Notes under the pieces: model-generated | What the model was told of the DNA's origin: nothing | What the model saw: only the letters and a program-made list of their open reading frames with translations | Database searches by the model: none | Position numbers and translations under genes: made by a program | Part shown: positions 7,999 to 16,146 of the stretch, in pieces | Numbering within the stretch: the first letter of the stretch is position 1 | Layout: every line of letters starts with the position of its first letter | Source: Candidatus Bathyarchaeota archaeon | GTDB taxonomy: Archaea; Thermoproteota; Bathyarchaeia; Bathyarchaeales; Bathycorpusculaceae | DNA: 40,219 bases | Assembly (NCBI GenBank): GCA_012515445.1 | Contig: JAAYYI010000091.1 | Coordinates: 1 to 40,219 of the forward strand | Direction: 5' to 3'

Positions 7999-8280
7999 AT
8001 GGTTGATATCACTAGATTATTCTGGAAAAAAGCGTATACCGCCGACAATTTTGAGTTAGGCGAAATCCACAGCGCCGACTTGGACCCCAAAACTTGGCAG
8101 GTTAGTAGCTTGTTTGTGGCGTTGACGGATGAAGCTGCAACTGCTTTCGGTTTTAAGCATCCGTTTCTCGGAAAAGTGATTGTTTGCCTGCCAGTTTCGA
8201 CAGTTAAAGTTATTGCGGATACGGCGCTTTTGAATCAGACGCTGGATGAGCTGCGAAGTATACGGCAATGCAAACCTTAA
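7999..8280 (+). CDS. PRC-barrel-like small protein
   Basis: A 93-residue protein. The pattern 'KAYTADNFELGEIHSADLDPKTW' (residues about 11-33, with Gly-Glu after a turn) followed by a hydrophobic strand and 'VIVCLPVSTVKVI' resembles PRC-barrel domains, small beta barrels found in the photosynthetic reaction centre H subunit, RimM and many archaeal stand-alone proteins of unknown role. No signal peptide or membrane segment. It sits between divergent msrB and a convergent small membrane protein; no functional link is evident. Confidence in the reading frame is good, in the family moderate. Confidence 0.65.
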   Translation: MVDITRLFWKKAYTADNFELGEIHSADLDPKTWQVSSLFVALTDEAATAFGFKHPFLGKVIVCLPVSTVKVIADTALLNQTLDELRSIRQCKP

Positions 8281-8286
8281 CCAGTT

Positions 8287-8499
8287 TCAGGGTTTCTGGT
8301 GTGCGTTGGTTTTTACTCTTTTTTCTGTGTAGAGTGAAAACACTCCCCCGAAAAAAGCCACTGCAGATACGATGGTTGCCGCGATGAGAGACTCCGGGGG
8401 AAGGGACGTGGATGTTAACGTTGATACGAATGCGACAAGTAGCAGAAGCGTGGTTGCAAGCAGTATAAGCAGTATTATGAGCGGCACTACTTTATTCAC
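8287..8499 (-). CDS. Small membrane protein, two predicted helices
   Basis: A 70-residue protein starting at GTG 8499. It has two hydrophobic segments (residues about 5-27 and 38-57) linked by a short Ser/Thr-rich loop and a basic C-terminal tail (EKRVKTNAHQK), so both ends probably face the cytoplasm. An AT-rich TTTTAAAC about 35 bases upstream could be its TATA box. I do not recognise the family. It ends only seven bases from the convergent PRC-barrel-like gene. Confidence 0.55.
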   Translation of the reverse strand: MNKVVPLIILLILLATTLLLLVAFVSTLTSTSLPPESLIAATIVSAVAFFGGVFSLYTEKRVKTNAHQKP

Positions 8500-8639
8500 G
8501 TGTTCTACCCAGTATCTGTTGGGTCTGTTTTTTGTTTAAAAGAGTTCTTGTCAAGGTTTCTTGACTAAGTTCAGTATCTGAGTAAGCAAACGTTGGTCAA
8601 ACCCAGCCTTTATATTCTAAACAAGAAAACGAGACTGTT

Positions 8640-9986
8640 TTAGTCCACTTTTGTTAGATTGTAGATACGTAGATATTTTTCTATTAGGGGGGAGTTCTGG
8701 TCAGAGTAGACAATATCAAGGTTTAGTCCATGCGTTTTAATCGCTGACTGCATAGTATCCCACATAGTTGCTGTTTGGTCATCCGCCTTGAAGATGCCCC
8801 AGATGTTATCCTGAGCCCACCTTCCACCCCAAGCGTAATACTGCGGAAAAACCACTGCGGAGTCAGCCTTTATAGAACCTCGATTTTCACTTCGGCTTCT
8901 TACTACGTTGTTCCAGAAGTCCTGTACCGCTTGGAAGTGCGCCTGTTGCATGGTTCCATAAGCACCCGAACCTGATTCATAGTAGTTGAAGACTACGATG
9001 TATTTGGCGCCGCACAAGTAAGCGTTCCTCATCTGAGAATAGACCTCCGCCGCATCATCTAGGTATGGCGGTGTTTGGTACTTCCAAGTAATAATTACAC
9101 CCCAATCCTTGCCTTGCATGTCTGCCGCGCCGCGTATTTGTGCGATTTGCTGTGTGTAGCTTAGGTTCCAGCCTATCTGAGCCCACACAACATTGTAACC
9201 AGCTTGGTAATCGTACCAGTAAAGATCATAGTCAGAAGTGTAGACTTGTGCGCTGCTGTTAAGGAATCCCACATTGGTTTCGTCGCGGTCGATAAACCGC
9301 TGGTATGCCTCTTCGAAGGTTTTGAAGGGTTTGATTTCTTGGAGCTGCTGGTAGCTGCTGTATTTGAAGCCGCTGGGGGCGGGGTTGACGACGTTGCTTG
9401 CGCCGTCAGGGTAGTAGATGGCTTCGTAGTTTGGTTGGTCACCGTTTGAGGGCTGGTATAGGTGTATTGGGCCTTCGATTTCGTAGTTGATTTGCGTGCC
9501 ATCCTGCTGCTCAATGAACAGGTCGCCATAGCGTGTTTTAGTGATCACGTCTCCGGTTACTGCATCATTATATTCTACGTAGTCGTCGAGCATTTTTCCT
9601 GCTGGCTCGTCGCCGTAGTAGACTCCCAAGAAACGATCGCCCCATCGTGCTTTAGCGTCTTCAAGCCAGGGCTCAAAGGTTGCTTGCACATAAGCGCCGA
9701 AGTATGGTAAGAAATACATGCCAGCATTTACCGCATAGTCGCCTAACTCGTTGACGCTCGTATAATCTCGTTGTAAAAGCCCAGAGTTGAGTACGAAAAG
9801 GTTGGTGTAGCCTTTGACTTTGTCGATTAATGCTTTTCCGTCTTCAACGGTGTCTCCACAGTAGGTTATACCCACGTAGGCATCGGGGTTTTTAGTTTCG
9901 GCACTTGGGTTAGTTACTACGAATCCTGTAGCTAACACGACTATTATAATTACGGTTGCTATAGCTCCGGTTAATGCCTTTCTCAA
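8640..9986 (-). CDS. Membrane-anchored extracellular protein, possibly glycosidase-like
   Basis: About 448 residues: a short basic N-terminus (MRKALTG), one hydrophobic signal/anchor (IATVIIIVVLATGFVV), then a large extracellular domain. The order of strands and helices, the YYGDEP motif, WYDYQAGYNVVWAQIGW and GAKYIVVFNYYESG, resembles a TIM-barrel glycoside-hydrolase-like fold, but I cannot name a family. The Asp-Glu of GDEP and the later Glu of YYESG are candidate catalytic acids (inference). I chose TTG 9986 because GAGG lies seven bases upstream and a TATA box 39 bases upstream; a GTG at 10052 would place the promoter inside the gene. Divergent from the surface protein at 10129, probably both cell-envelope proteins. 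Confidence 0.72.
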   Translation of the reverse strand: MRKALTGAIATVIIIVVLATGFVVTNPSAETKNPDAYVGITYCGDTVEDGKALIDKVKGYTNLFVLNSGLLQRDYTSVNELGDYAVNAGMYFLPYFGAYVQATFEPWLEDAKARWGDRFLGVYYGDEPAGKMLDDYVEYNDAVTGDVITKTRYGDLFIEQQDGTQINYEIEGPIHLYQPSNGDQPNYEAIYYPDGASNVVNPAPSGFKYSSYQQLQEIKPFKTFEEAYQRFIDRDETNVGFLNSSAQVYTSDYDLYWYDYQAGYNVVWAQIGWNLSYTQQIAQIRGAADMQGKDWGVIITWKYQTPPYLDDAAEVYSQMRNAYLCGAKYIVVFNYYESGSGAYGTMQQAHFQAVQDFWNNVVRSRSENRGSIKADSAVVFPQYYAWGGRWAQDNIWGIFKADDQTATMWDTMQSAIKTHGLNLDIVYSDQNSPLIEKYLRIYNLTKVD

Positions 9987-10020
9987 TGCTTTGCCTCGGA
10001 CGTTTCTTAACCTGTTAAGG

Positions 10021-10029
10021 TATAATAAA
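10021..10029 (-). promoter_or_regulatory. TATA box deciding the start of the 8640-9986 gene
   Basis: On the minus strand TTTATTATA lies about 39 bases before TTG 9986, with GAGG (9994-9997) between them as ribosome-binding site. This arrangement argues against the upstream GTG at 10052. Confidence 0.5.
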
Positions 10030-10128
10030 CGATAAGCAACGGGGTTATACACAAGTTTATCGTTCGATTTTAGAGTACTGTATTAATAAGCATCTAACGG
10101 CTCATAAAATGTTTAGTCGTGTTGGCGT

Positions 10129-12708
10129 ATGTTAAAGCGCAATGTAAAAATTTTATTAATTGCATCAATAATAGCGATTTTAGTTATTCCCACAACCTAT
10201 CTTTCTACTGTCGCCTCGTCCAGCGGCAGCATAAAAATTAACACAATGGGTTCAAGCACTCCCGGCTATCAGGTGCAGGCAGGAGGCAACGTGAACCTCT
10301 ACTTGGGAGGCGTCACCTGGACTGGGCAACAGTTCTACCTGTTTATGGGCGCTGACAGCTCCACTCAGATGGGATCTGGACTAGTATACACACCCCTAAT
10401 CGACGTTTATGACATTTCAAGAACTACAGCCACCTCCACCTACTATGGAGATTATGGCACTTGGATTGTAGGCGCTGGCTGGGTTAACGGCAGCATCCCT
10501 TACAACCAAGCCGCCGGTAACTATTACATTAAAGCAGTTGATGGCTCAGTCAGTTCATCAGTTGCAGTATCAGACACTTACATAACGGTAATCGCATCCA
10601 CATTTAATTCCACCCTCAATGTCTCGCCGCCTCAAGGAACTGGCGGAACCCCCATCACATTCACAGGTTCAGGATGGCCAGGCGGATCAACAGTACAAAT
10701 TTTCTACGAAGACCCAAGCTTCGGCTGGAAACTGCTATCTGCAACTCAAGCCAATGCCCAAGGCTACATTTCGTATACTTGCGAAGCGCCAGACATGAAA
10801 AGATCATTAACCAACTATGACTCATACGAGGGCTACACGTCGATTTCTTTTAAAGCTCAATCTCCAAGCGGCTTGATATATTCAGGTATAACCTACTTTA
10901 ATGAGTACCAGCGTGGCCTAGTAACATTGGGAACCGCTACAGCTAATGGATTGTACGGTAACGGCACAGATTTATCCTCAACGGTCCGTCTAAAAACCGG
11001 TGACACTATCACCGTTTCGGGCAAATGGTTCCATGCTAACTCCCCCATCTATATCCGATGGGATGGCAAACAAGTCGTCGGCACAGTGACACATGACCAG
11101 TGGGCAGCTACAGTACCAATCGGTCAGACAGCGACAAACGCTAATGGCTACTTTACTACAACAGTAACTGTGCCGGAGGCAAACGCTGGAGTTCACTATC
11201 TACAGGTTGAGGATTCGCAGACTTGGCTAGTCGTTAAAGTTTACCTTTCAATAGGCTCATTGACCATTTCCCCGGTATCGGGTCCGGGTGGAGCCACCGT
11301 GCAGTTTATCGGTTCAGCCTACCCCGCATCCTCAAACGTTGACTTATACTACTATGACTCATCATTTGGCACATGGAAATACTGGACATCAACCACATCT
11401 ACTCAAACCGGAACAATCCAGTTCAGCACAGAAATCCCCGACCTAAAAAGCACCGCGTACAGCGGCGAATACAGCAATTACTCCACAACCATCAGCTTCA
11501 GAACAGATGTAAACGGCGCCTCATACGCATACGCTGACTACACCCAGTTCGCTCGAGGGTTAACACAGGTCGGCAGCCGAGTAGCCTATAGCCTATTCGG
11601 AAACGGCACCAACCTAGCATCAAGTGTAAACGTCAGTCCCGGCGATTCACTCTACATCGCAGGTAAATACTTCCACCCAGGCATCATATACATCAAATTC
11701 GACGGCGCCACCTCCACAGGCGACAGCTACGTAGCAAGCCAATGGACATCGTCGATTAACGTGGGCTCAACAACCGCCAGCCAATCAGGCAGCTTCGGCA
11801 TCTACGTGACTGTGCCATCTGTTGATGGAGGCCAGCATTCAGTCGCAGTAGAAGACAGCCAAACCAGCTTAGTTTTTGGATTAAAAGTAACAGCGCCAAC
11901 CCCTACTCCTACAACAACGCCGTCTCCCACCACTATCCCAACAACTTCACCAACTACCAACCCTACCCCCACACCAACGCCGAAACCTAACTTGCCAACA
12001 CCCAGCATTGATTTAACATGTAAAGGCTCAATAACTGACAGTGGCTCAAGAGTCCAGATGAATGGCCAAGTGACACTCAATGGTAACACAGTCGCAAATG
12101 CTCTAGTTTCAATCTCTTACAGTATAGATAACGGGGGCTCCTGGCGAAGCTTAACAATGGTCACAACAGAATCCGACGGCACCTACTCCGTAGACTGGCG
12201 ACCAGACGTATCAGGCTACTACCTAATTAGAGCCACATGCGACACAACCTCAACCATGAATTCAGCCAGCAAAACCGTAAGTCTAGCCCTGACACGTGAC
12301 GAGGAACAGCACAGCGTCTTCACTGTAAACTCTAACTCGACTATCACGCAGTTCGCCTTCGACTCTACAAACGGCAAATTAAGCTTCGTCGCTTCAGGAC
12401 CTTCACCTTCCACAGGCTACGTTGAAATCTACGTCCCTAAGAGCATACTTGGCGACATCTCAAAATTGACGGCTACAGTCGACGGCCACAAAGTGAGCTT
12501 TGATTATGAATCCCAAGCTGACGCGTGGCTGATTACGTTTAGCTATACCCACAGCTCACATACAATCGTGATGGCTATGGGTGAAGATCAGCAGGCGCCG
12601 GTTGGCAGCGGCAACAATGGACAGATTATACTCTACGTCGTCATTCCAGTTGTGGTAGCGGTCGTTGTAACGTTAGCTGCTATAGGCTTGCTGAAGCGCC
12701 GAAAGTAG
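10129..12708 (+). CDS. Large surface protein with tandem Ig/IPT-like repeats
   Basis: An 859-residue exported protein: N-terminal signal (ILLIASIIAILVIPTTYL), then two long tandem repeats of about 200 residues (about 165-380 and 383-590). The repeats share FTGSGWPGG/FIGSAYPASS, the pattern YGNGTDLSS/FGNGTNLAS and the closing VEDSQT. A Thr/Pro linker (about 592-622) follows, then a bacterial-Ig-like domain (SIDLTCKGSITDSG onward), a C-terminal beta domain and one membrane helix ending in KRRK. N-linked glycosylation sequons are common. It is probably anchored with the bulk outside the cell. A TATA-like CATAAAATG about 23 bases before the ATG suggests a leaderless transcript. Function is unknown; adhesion or S-layer role is a guess. 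Confidence 0.85.
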   Translation: MLKRNVKILLIASIIAILVIPTTYLSTVASSSGSIKINTMGSSTPGYQVQAGGNVNLYLGGVTWTGQQFYLFMGADSSTQMGSGLVYTPLIDVYDISRTTATSTYYGDYGTWIVGAGWVNGSIPYNQAAGNYYIKAVDGSVSSSVAVSDTYITVIASTFNSTLNVSPPQGTGGTPITFTGSGWPGGSTVQIFYEDPSFGWKLLSATQANAQGYISYTCEAPDMKRSLTNYDSYEGYTSISFKAQSPSGLIYSGITYFNEYQRGLVTLGTATANGLYGNGTDLSSTVRLKTGDTITVSGKWFHANSPIYIRWDGKQVVGTVTHDQWAATVPIGQTATNANGYFTTTVTVPEANAGVHYLQVEDSQTWLVVKVYLSIGSLTISPVSGPGGATVQFIGSAYPASSNVDLYYYDSSFGTWKYWTSTTSTQTGTIQFSTEIPDLKSTAYSGEYSNYSTTISFRTDVNGASYAYADYTQFARGLTQVGSRVAYSLFGNGTNLASSVNVSPGDSLYIAGKYFHPGIIYIKFDGATSTGDSYVASQWTSSINVGSTTASQSGSFGIYVTVPSVDGGQHSVAVEDSQTSLVFGLKVTAPTPTPTTTPSPTTIPTTSPTTNPTPTPTPKPNLPTPSIDLTCKGSITDSGSRVQMNGQVTLNGNTVANALVSISYSIDNGGSWRSLTMVTTESDGTYSVDWRPDVSGYYLIRATCDTTSTMNSASKTVSLALTRDEEQHSVFTVNSNSTITQFAFDSTNGKLSFVASGPSPSTGYVEIYVPKSILGDISKLTATVDGHKVSFDYESQADAWLITFSYTHSSHTIVMAMGEDQQAPVGSGNNGQIILYVVIPVVVAVVVTLAAIGLLKRRK

Positions 12709-12735
12709 CTTTTTTTCTCCTCTTTTTTAGTCTTC
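12709..12735 (+). terminator. T-rich terminator after the surface protein gene
   Basis: Two T-runs directly follow the stop codon (TTTTTTT, then CTCCTCTTTTTT). Archaeal RNA polymerase can terminate on such tracts without a hairpin. Confidence 0.45.
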
Positions 12736-12880
12736 AAGCAGTTGCAGATACACCATAGGTGCTAATTGTAACTAGTTTACTTGACCGGTTGGCGTCATCT
12801 GACAATCACAAATGCTTATCTGCCTACTTAACAGAGGCTAGCATGTTAAATATCGGATTTTTTAAGTGGCGTTTAGTTAT

Positions 12881-13029
12881 ATGAGGTTTAAACAATTAGC
12901 CGGATTACTCGTTGTCACCTGTTTTTTATTATGCTGCATGGTGCACATCCAACAGCGCAATCAAGGATAAAAGCAACAGTTACTTCGCAACCAGGTAACA
13001 GCGTATATAGCCTGTTGAAGAATGTTTAA
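12881..13029 (+). pseudogene. Remnant of a secreted-protein gene with a frameshift
   Basis: ATG 12881 opens a typical signal peptide (MRFKQLAGLLVVTCFLLCC), but this frame stops at once. In the next frame the same region reads AHPTAQSRIKATVTSQPGN then SVYSLLKNV and stops at 13027-13029. The joined product looks like the first 50 residues of an exported protein whose rest has been lost. A TTAAATATC stretch about 30 bases upstream could be the old TATA box. The evidence is only the two abutting frames; chance cannot be excluded. Confidence 0.35.
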
Positions 13030-13054
13030 TTAGTCTTTCAACTTGAAATCTTTA

Positions 13055-13132
13055 GGTGAGGAGTGCCTGTGAGGCATTAGCTCTTTTTAAATCGCTTTTA
13101 TCAGGCTAATGCTTAGTAGGAACAGTCTCACC
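13055..13132. other. Nested inverted repeats with an alternative hairpin
   Basis: GGTGAG (13055-13060) pairs with CTCACC (13127-13132), and inside it GCATTAGC (13074-13081) pairs with GCTAATGC (13105-13112). A competing hairpin, AGTGCCT-GTG-AGGCATT (13062-13078), uses part of the same arm. It lies between the gene remnant and the tRNA. It could be an RNA with two folds or part of a decayed mobile element; no gene follows closely on either strand except the tRNA, which is transcribed towards it. Confidence 0.3.
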
Positions 13133-13189
13133 CAATTTAACCATTCTGTAATTTTTCGTTAGTAAAAGAGATTAGCAAAAGTGAGTTGA

Positions 13190-13266
13190 TGGTGGGCCCG
13201 ATCGGATTTGAACCAATGACCAACAGATTATGAGTCTGGCGCTCCACCTAGCTGAGCTACGGGCCC
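13190..13266 (-). tRNA. tRNA with CAU anticodon (elongator Met or Ile2), CCA encoded
   Basis: The cloverleaf folds cleanly: acceptor GGGCCCG/CGGGCCC, D stem GCTC/GAGC, anticodon loop CTCATAA (anticodon CAU), T stem ATTGG/CCGAT with loop TTCAAAT, discriminator A and a genome-encoded CCA. The anticodon stem CCAGA/TCTGT has a C-U mismatch at its base. It lacks the three G-C pairs typical of initiator tRNA, so it is an elongator methionine tRNA or the isoleucine tRNA whose C34 is modified to agmatidine in archaea. Sequence alone does not settle which. No intron. Confidence 0.93.
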
Positions 13267-13390
13267 ACACGGGCGCATTTGGTTATATTGCTATCCCAAA
13301 CAAGATTTAAACGTTTTCTGCGACCAAGAGAAGTAACCAAGCGCCAACACACAAAGGTTTAAGGATTGAATAAAAAAGAAGAGAACAGTT

Positions 13391-13861
13391 CTATGTCGGT
13401 TCATTATTAACCGAGTTATTGGGCTTGTTACGCCTCCACAGCGTCAAACCTTCAGCCAAAAATAGCCCTGCCGAGCCAGCCGTAATGGGAATCAAATAAG
13501 AAACCGCCAAACTTGGCGTCTGCCCTTGAAACAGGAACTGAATCGCAAGGATCGCAGCTTCTACGCTTAATATGCCAAAGAAAAAGAGGGAGTAACAGAT
13601 TAGACGTGGCACGAGGTTTTTGCCGACCCACACATGCCCGCTAACGCTGGCTTTCTCCTTTAGGATGTATGATCCGTAGACGTTTTTCTCGATTAAGCCC
13701 AGTGATTCTAGCTTCTGCAGTTGGCGGTAGGCTGTGCTTGGGCTGGTGAGGTTTGCTCCGCGCATGACTTCTCGTGGACCGACCGGTTTGGCTTCTTTTA
13801 CGACGAATGCGTAGACGCTAAGGGTGTTGCCTTCTAGTTCTCCAGCATCCAAGTTCGCCAT
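13391..13861 (-). CDS. Membrane-bound winged-helix transcription regulator
   Basis: A 156-residue protein with an N-terminal winged helix-turn-helix (about residues 10-70: PREVMRGANLTSPSTAYRQ, then LQKLESLGLIEK) and two C-terminal membrane helices (about 86-108 and 120-138). It would bind DNA from the membrane, a design known for several archaeal sensors. Its start lies four bases after the stop of a secreted-protein gene on the same strand, so the two are co-transcribed. The natural inference is that the secreted protein and the regulator work as a sensing or self-regulating pair. Effector and target genes are unknown. Confidence 0.75.
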   Translation of the reverse strand: MANLDAGELEGNTLSVYAFVVKEAKPVGPREVMRGANLTSPSTAYRQLQKLESLGLIEKNVYGSYILKEKASVSGHVWVGKNLVPRLICYSLFFFGILSVEAAILAIQFLFQGQTPSLAVSYLIPITAGSAGLFLAEGLTLWRRNKPNNSVNNEPT

Positions 13862-13865
13862 TGTC

Positions 13866-15002
13866 TTAGCTCCGCGGTACGATTGTGGCTTCTACGCCGT
13901 ATTGGTCTATTTGCAGTGTTTGGTTGTCGTTTAAGAGATGGTTGTATATGTAATTGCCGTCTGCTGTCGGTGTCAAAGCGACTGCGATCAGGTTAGTTGA
14001 CATTTTGGAGGTGTCATAGAATGTTCCGTTTACCAGCTTGTCATAGTCGTAGACATAGCTGTATGCTGCTGTATAGAGGTTGATGTTTCCCGAAGTAAAT
14101 GCTTCGATGGCTTCGTCGCCGTTGACTTTTACGGTACCTGCTATTTGTATTAGGCGTGATTGGTGTGGTGCCCAGATGTTGTTGAATTCTCCGTTTCCGC
14201 TCAACACGATGAAGTTCTGGCTGGTGGAATGATTGGATGGTAGTGTACCGCTGATGCTGGTTTGTGGCCAGAATCTGGTTGTGGCTTGGAGAACTGTGCC
14301 GTAGGATAGTACGCTGGATACAGGGTTTTCGATGCGTATTCTGCCAGTAACATTTACCCATGTGCCATTTGCGTAGATAACGTCGTAGAGTGTAAGCTTG
14401 TTTTCGGTGCTGTTGAAGAAGTGGTACAGTCTGATGGGTACGCCTTCCAGTAAGTAGCCGGTTTCGGAGGCGTTGTTAAGTCGGTTAGGAATCTCTGTTG
14501 GTAAGTTACTTACATATCTGATTACATCAGTGTCTCCTCTATGAGATGTCATTACTTCGCGTAAGCCATCAGGATGAGCGCCAGGTATCCAAGTAACGTT
14601 TAGCCATTTGTCGTCAAGCCAGAGTCCTTCAACTCGAGTTCCCATAGATCCGCCTCCGCTTCCTCCGCCTGATGAACTTGCGCTGCCACCTTCCATTGCT
14701 CCTACGAGGAGGGTTATGTTTTGGGCTGCGTCGAAGTCCAACATGCCGAGTTTTGCTTCGATATCTGCGAGGTTTGTTACGTTAAGAACTACTTTGTAAT
14801 CCATTTGTTGGCTTCCGTATTCGTCAGGTTGGCCTACTACTTTGAAGTCTGCGTAAGTTATGTCTACGCCGAAGTCTGCGGTTGGACCTTGGGGGATCCT
14901 ATGGAAAGGTATGATTTCGGTTGCTAATAGTGGGGTTGCGACTGCTACGCCTATGCATAGCGAGAGTACTGCTGCTGCGAGGAATTTTATCGCGAGTTTC
15001 AT
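13866..15002 (-). CDS. Secreted protein of unknown function, paired with a membrane regulator
   Basis: A 378-residue exported protein. It has an N-terminal signal (MKLAIKFLAAAVLSLCIGVAVA) and no C-terminal anchor. A Gly/Ser-rich linker (about residues 107-121) separates an N-terminal beta-rich part (VDITYADFKVVGQPDEYG, then VVLNVTNL) from a longer C-terminal part. Many N-glycosylation sequons (NVT, NST, NGT, NHS) support an outside location. I do not recognise the domains. It is translated ahead of the winged-helix membrane regulator with a four-base gap. Confidence 0.72.
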   Translation of the reverse strand: MKLAIKFLAAAVLSLCIGVAVATPLLATEIIPFHRIPQGPTADFGVDITYADFKVVGQPDEYGSQQMDYKVVLNVTNLADIEAKLGMLDFDAAQNITLLVGAMEGGSASSSGGGSGGGSMGTRVEGLWLDDKWLNVTWIPGAHPDGLREVMTSHRGDTDVIRYVSNLPTEIPNRLNNASETGYLLEGVPIRLYHFFNSTENKLTLYDVIYANGTWVNVTGRIRIENPVSSVLSYGTVLQATTRFWPQTSISGTLPSNHSTSQNFIVLSGNGEFNNIWAPHQSRLIQIAGTVKVNGDEAIEAFTSGNINLYTAAYSYVYDYDKLVNGTFYDTSKMSTNLIAVALTPTADGNYIYNHLLNDNQTLQIDQYGVEATIVPRS

Positions 15003-15098
15003 GTTTTTTCACTGGTTTCTCATTGTTGTATGTGGCTCTTAACTCTGCTTACAGAACGTCGTCGTTCCAGAGCGGAACACGCGCCCAGCAAATGCTAA
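15003..15098. other. Promoter region upstream of the secreted-protein gene
   Basis: Short spacer holding the 5' flank of the minus-strand gene that starts at 15002. I see no clear TATA box, repeat or gene in it. Confidence 0.4.
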
Positions 15099-15362
15099 GA
15101 TGCTTCTGCGCTTGAAGCTTACGCATATCCCTCGGTTCAGTTTGTAGAAAACGGCTCAACAGCAAATCGATTGGTTGTACTGTCGCCTCAACCAACCCGC
15201 AACCCAAACCAGACGCTGAAACAGAAACAGCTATTTTTGCAAAAAGTTATAGAAGATGAAGTAGCAGGCAGCACTCTCTTCTTCTAATTAAAAGATGAAA
15301 CCGTGTTAGGCTTTGCCGAACCACTTCTCAAATCAAGCAGAGTAATAATTAAAGGAAATTAG
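15099..15362 (+). pseudogene. Possible decayed coding remnant with one in-frame stop
   Basis: One frame runs from 15099 to TAG 15360-15362, broken only by TAA at 15285-15287. It reads in part QTLKQKQLFLQKVIEDEVAG before the TAA and LKDETVLGFAEPLLKSS after it, which looks protein-like. There is no start codon, ribosome site or recognised domain. It could be the tail of a lost gene or a coincidence; I rate it low. Confidence 0.25.
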
Positions 15363-15414
15363 CCGTCACCATCTCTAATTAGAAAAAGCATACAAAAAGT
15401 GCGCCTGTTAAAAG

Positions 15415-15421
15415 TTATATA
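15415..15421 (+). promoter_or_regulatory. TATA box for the ACT-domain gene
   Basis: TTATATA lies 26 bases before an ATG at 15441, exactly the spacing for a leaderless transcript. That ATG is out of frame with the ACT protein by one base (it reads ATG GGG ATT TAA), which is why the start of the next gene is a puzzle. Confidence 0.5.
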
Positions 15422-15453
15422 CTCACCGAACTAATAGGGTATGGGGATTTAAC

Positions 15454-15900
15454 CTGCCTATACCTCAAGTTAGCGTATTCCTAGACAACCGACCCGGCTC
15501 ACTGTACGAAGCGATTTCCCAGTGTGACAAGAACCAAATCCGAATTTTCGCCCTAACCATCGCAGACGCAGGCGAATTCGGGCTAGTTCGCCTAATCACA
15601 GAGAACCCCGAGAAAACTTCAGCACTCATGACAGAAGCCGGATTCAACTTGGCTAAAGCCAAAAAAAACACTGAGGTATCAGCGATTTTCAGCTCCGATA
15701 GCGCACGGTTATCTAGAATAACAAAGATACTGGGAGATAACGGCGTTAACATCGAATACGCTTACTCGTCCGCGGTGCATATTGAGGGAAGAGTCGCGTT
15801 AATCATTCGGCCCAGCAATGTGGAGTTAGCTGAGAAACTGCTAAAATCTAACGGCATAAGCGTTCTCTCCTTAGAAGAGCTAAAAAACGACTTCAAATAA
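15454..15900 (+). CDS. Protein of two ACT domains
   Basis: About 148 residues. Two ACT domains, small ligand-binding regulatory folds often for amino acids, run in tandem: PQVSVFLDNRPGSLYEAI begins the first, EVSAIFSSDSARLSRITKIL begins the second, each with the usual 'beta strand, N-x-PG or D-S, helix' pattern. It resembles stand-alone archaeal ACT proteins that are often encoded near acyl-CoA ligases or 2-oxoacid oxidoreductases; an acetyl-CoA synthetase follows here, divided by about 250 bases. No ATG, GTG or TTG precedes the first domain in frame. I put the start at CTG 15454 after GGGGAT; ATA 15460 is another option, and a one-base change in the GGGG run would bring ATG 15441 into frame. 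Confidence 0.75.
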   Translation: MPIPQVSVFLDNRPGSLYEAISQCDKNQIRIFALTIADAGEFGLVRLITENPEKTSALMTEAGFNLAKAKKNTEVSAIFSSDSARLSRITKILGDNGVNIEYAYSSAVHIEGRVALIIRPSNVELAEKLLKSNGISVLSLEELKNDFK

Positions 15901-16146
15901 AAACGCGCTGTGCCCACTTAAAAGCTGAACGCTACAATTGTCAGCATATACCTTTACACAAGCCCAAGCCAAAGATGTTTAAGCATTCCAGTCTCAGGCG
16001 AGTCCTCCAGCCCCAGCAATGCAACGTATGGATAACGGTTTTGTCTCATGAATCACGATTGCATTCTAAAATAGTTATTCTTGAACAATAAGCTTTAATT
16101 TGTAGCTTACCCGACCTAGTGACGTAGATTACCTAGAGGTTATGAA
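15901..16146. other. Spacer upstream of the acetyl-CoA synthetase gene
   Basis: No gene seen. It holds the 5' flank of the synthetase gene, with AGAGGT (16134-16139) as ribosome-binding site. On the minus strand 15991-16014 reads GGGGCTGGAGG then ACTCGCCTGAGAC, loosely like the core of the structured element found three times elsewhere, but with gaps and without its hairpins. Confidence 0.4.

Noticed and set aside
11802-12089. Minus-strand open frame opposite the Thr/Pro linker of the surface protein
   Set aside because: Its Val/Gly repeats are just the complement of the Thr/Pro codons.
15991-16014. Possible fourth copy of the structured element (minus strand)
   Set aside because: GGGGCTGGAGG and TGAGAC resemble the core, but gaps are needed, both flanking hairpins are missing, and it does not face a gene.
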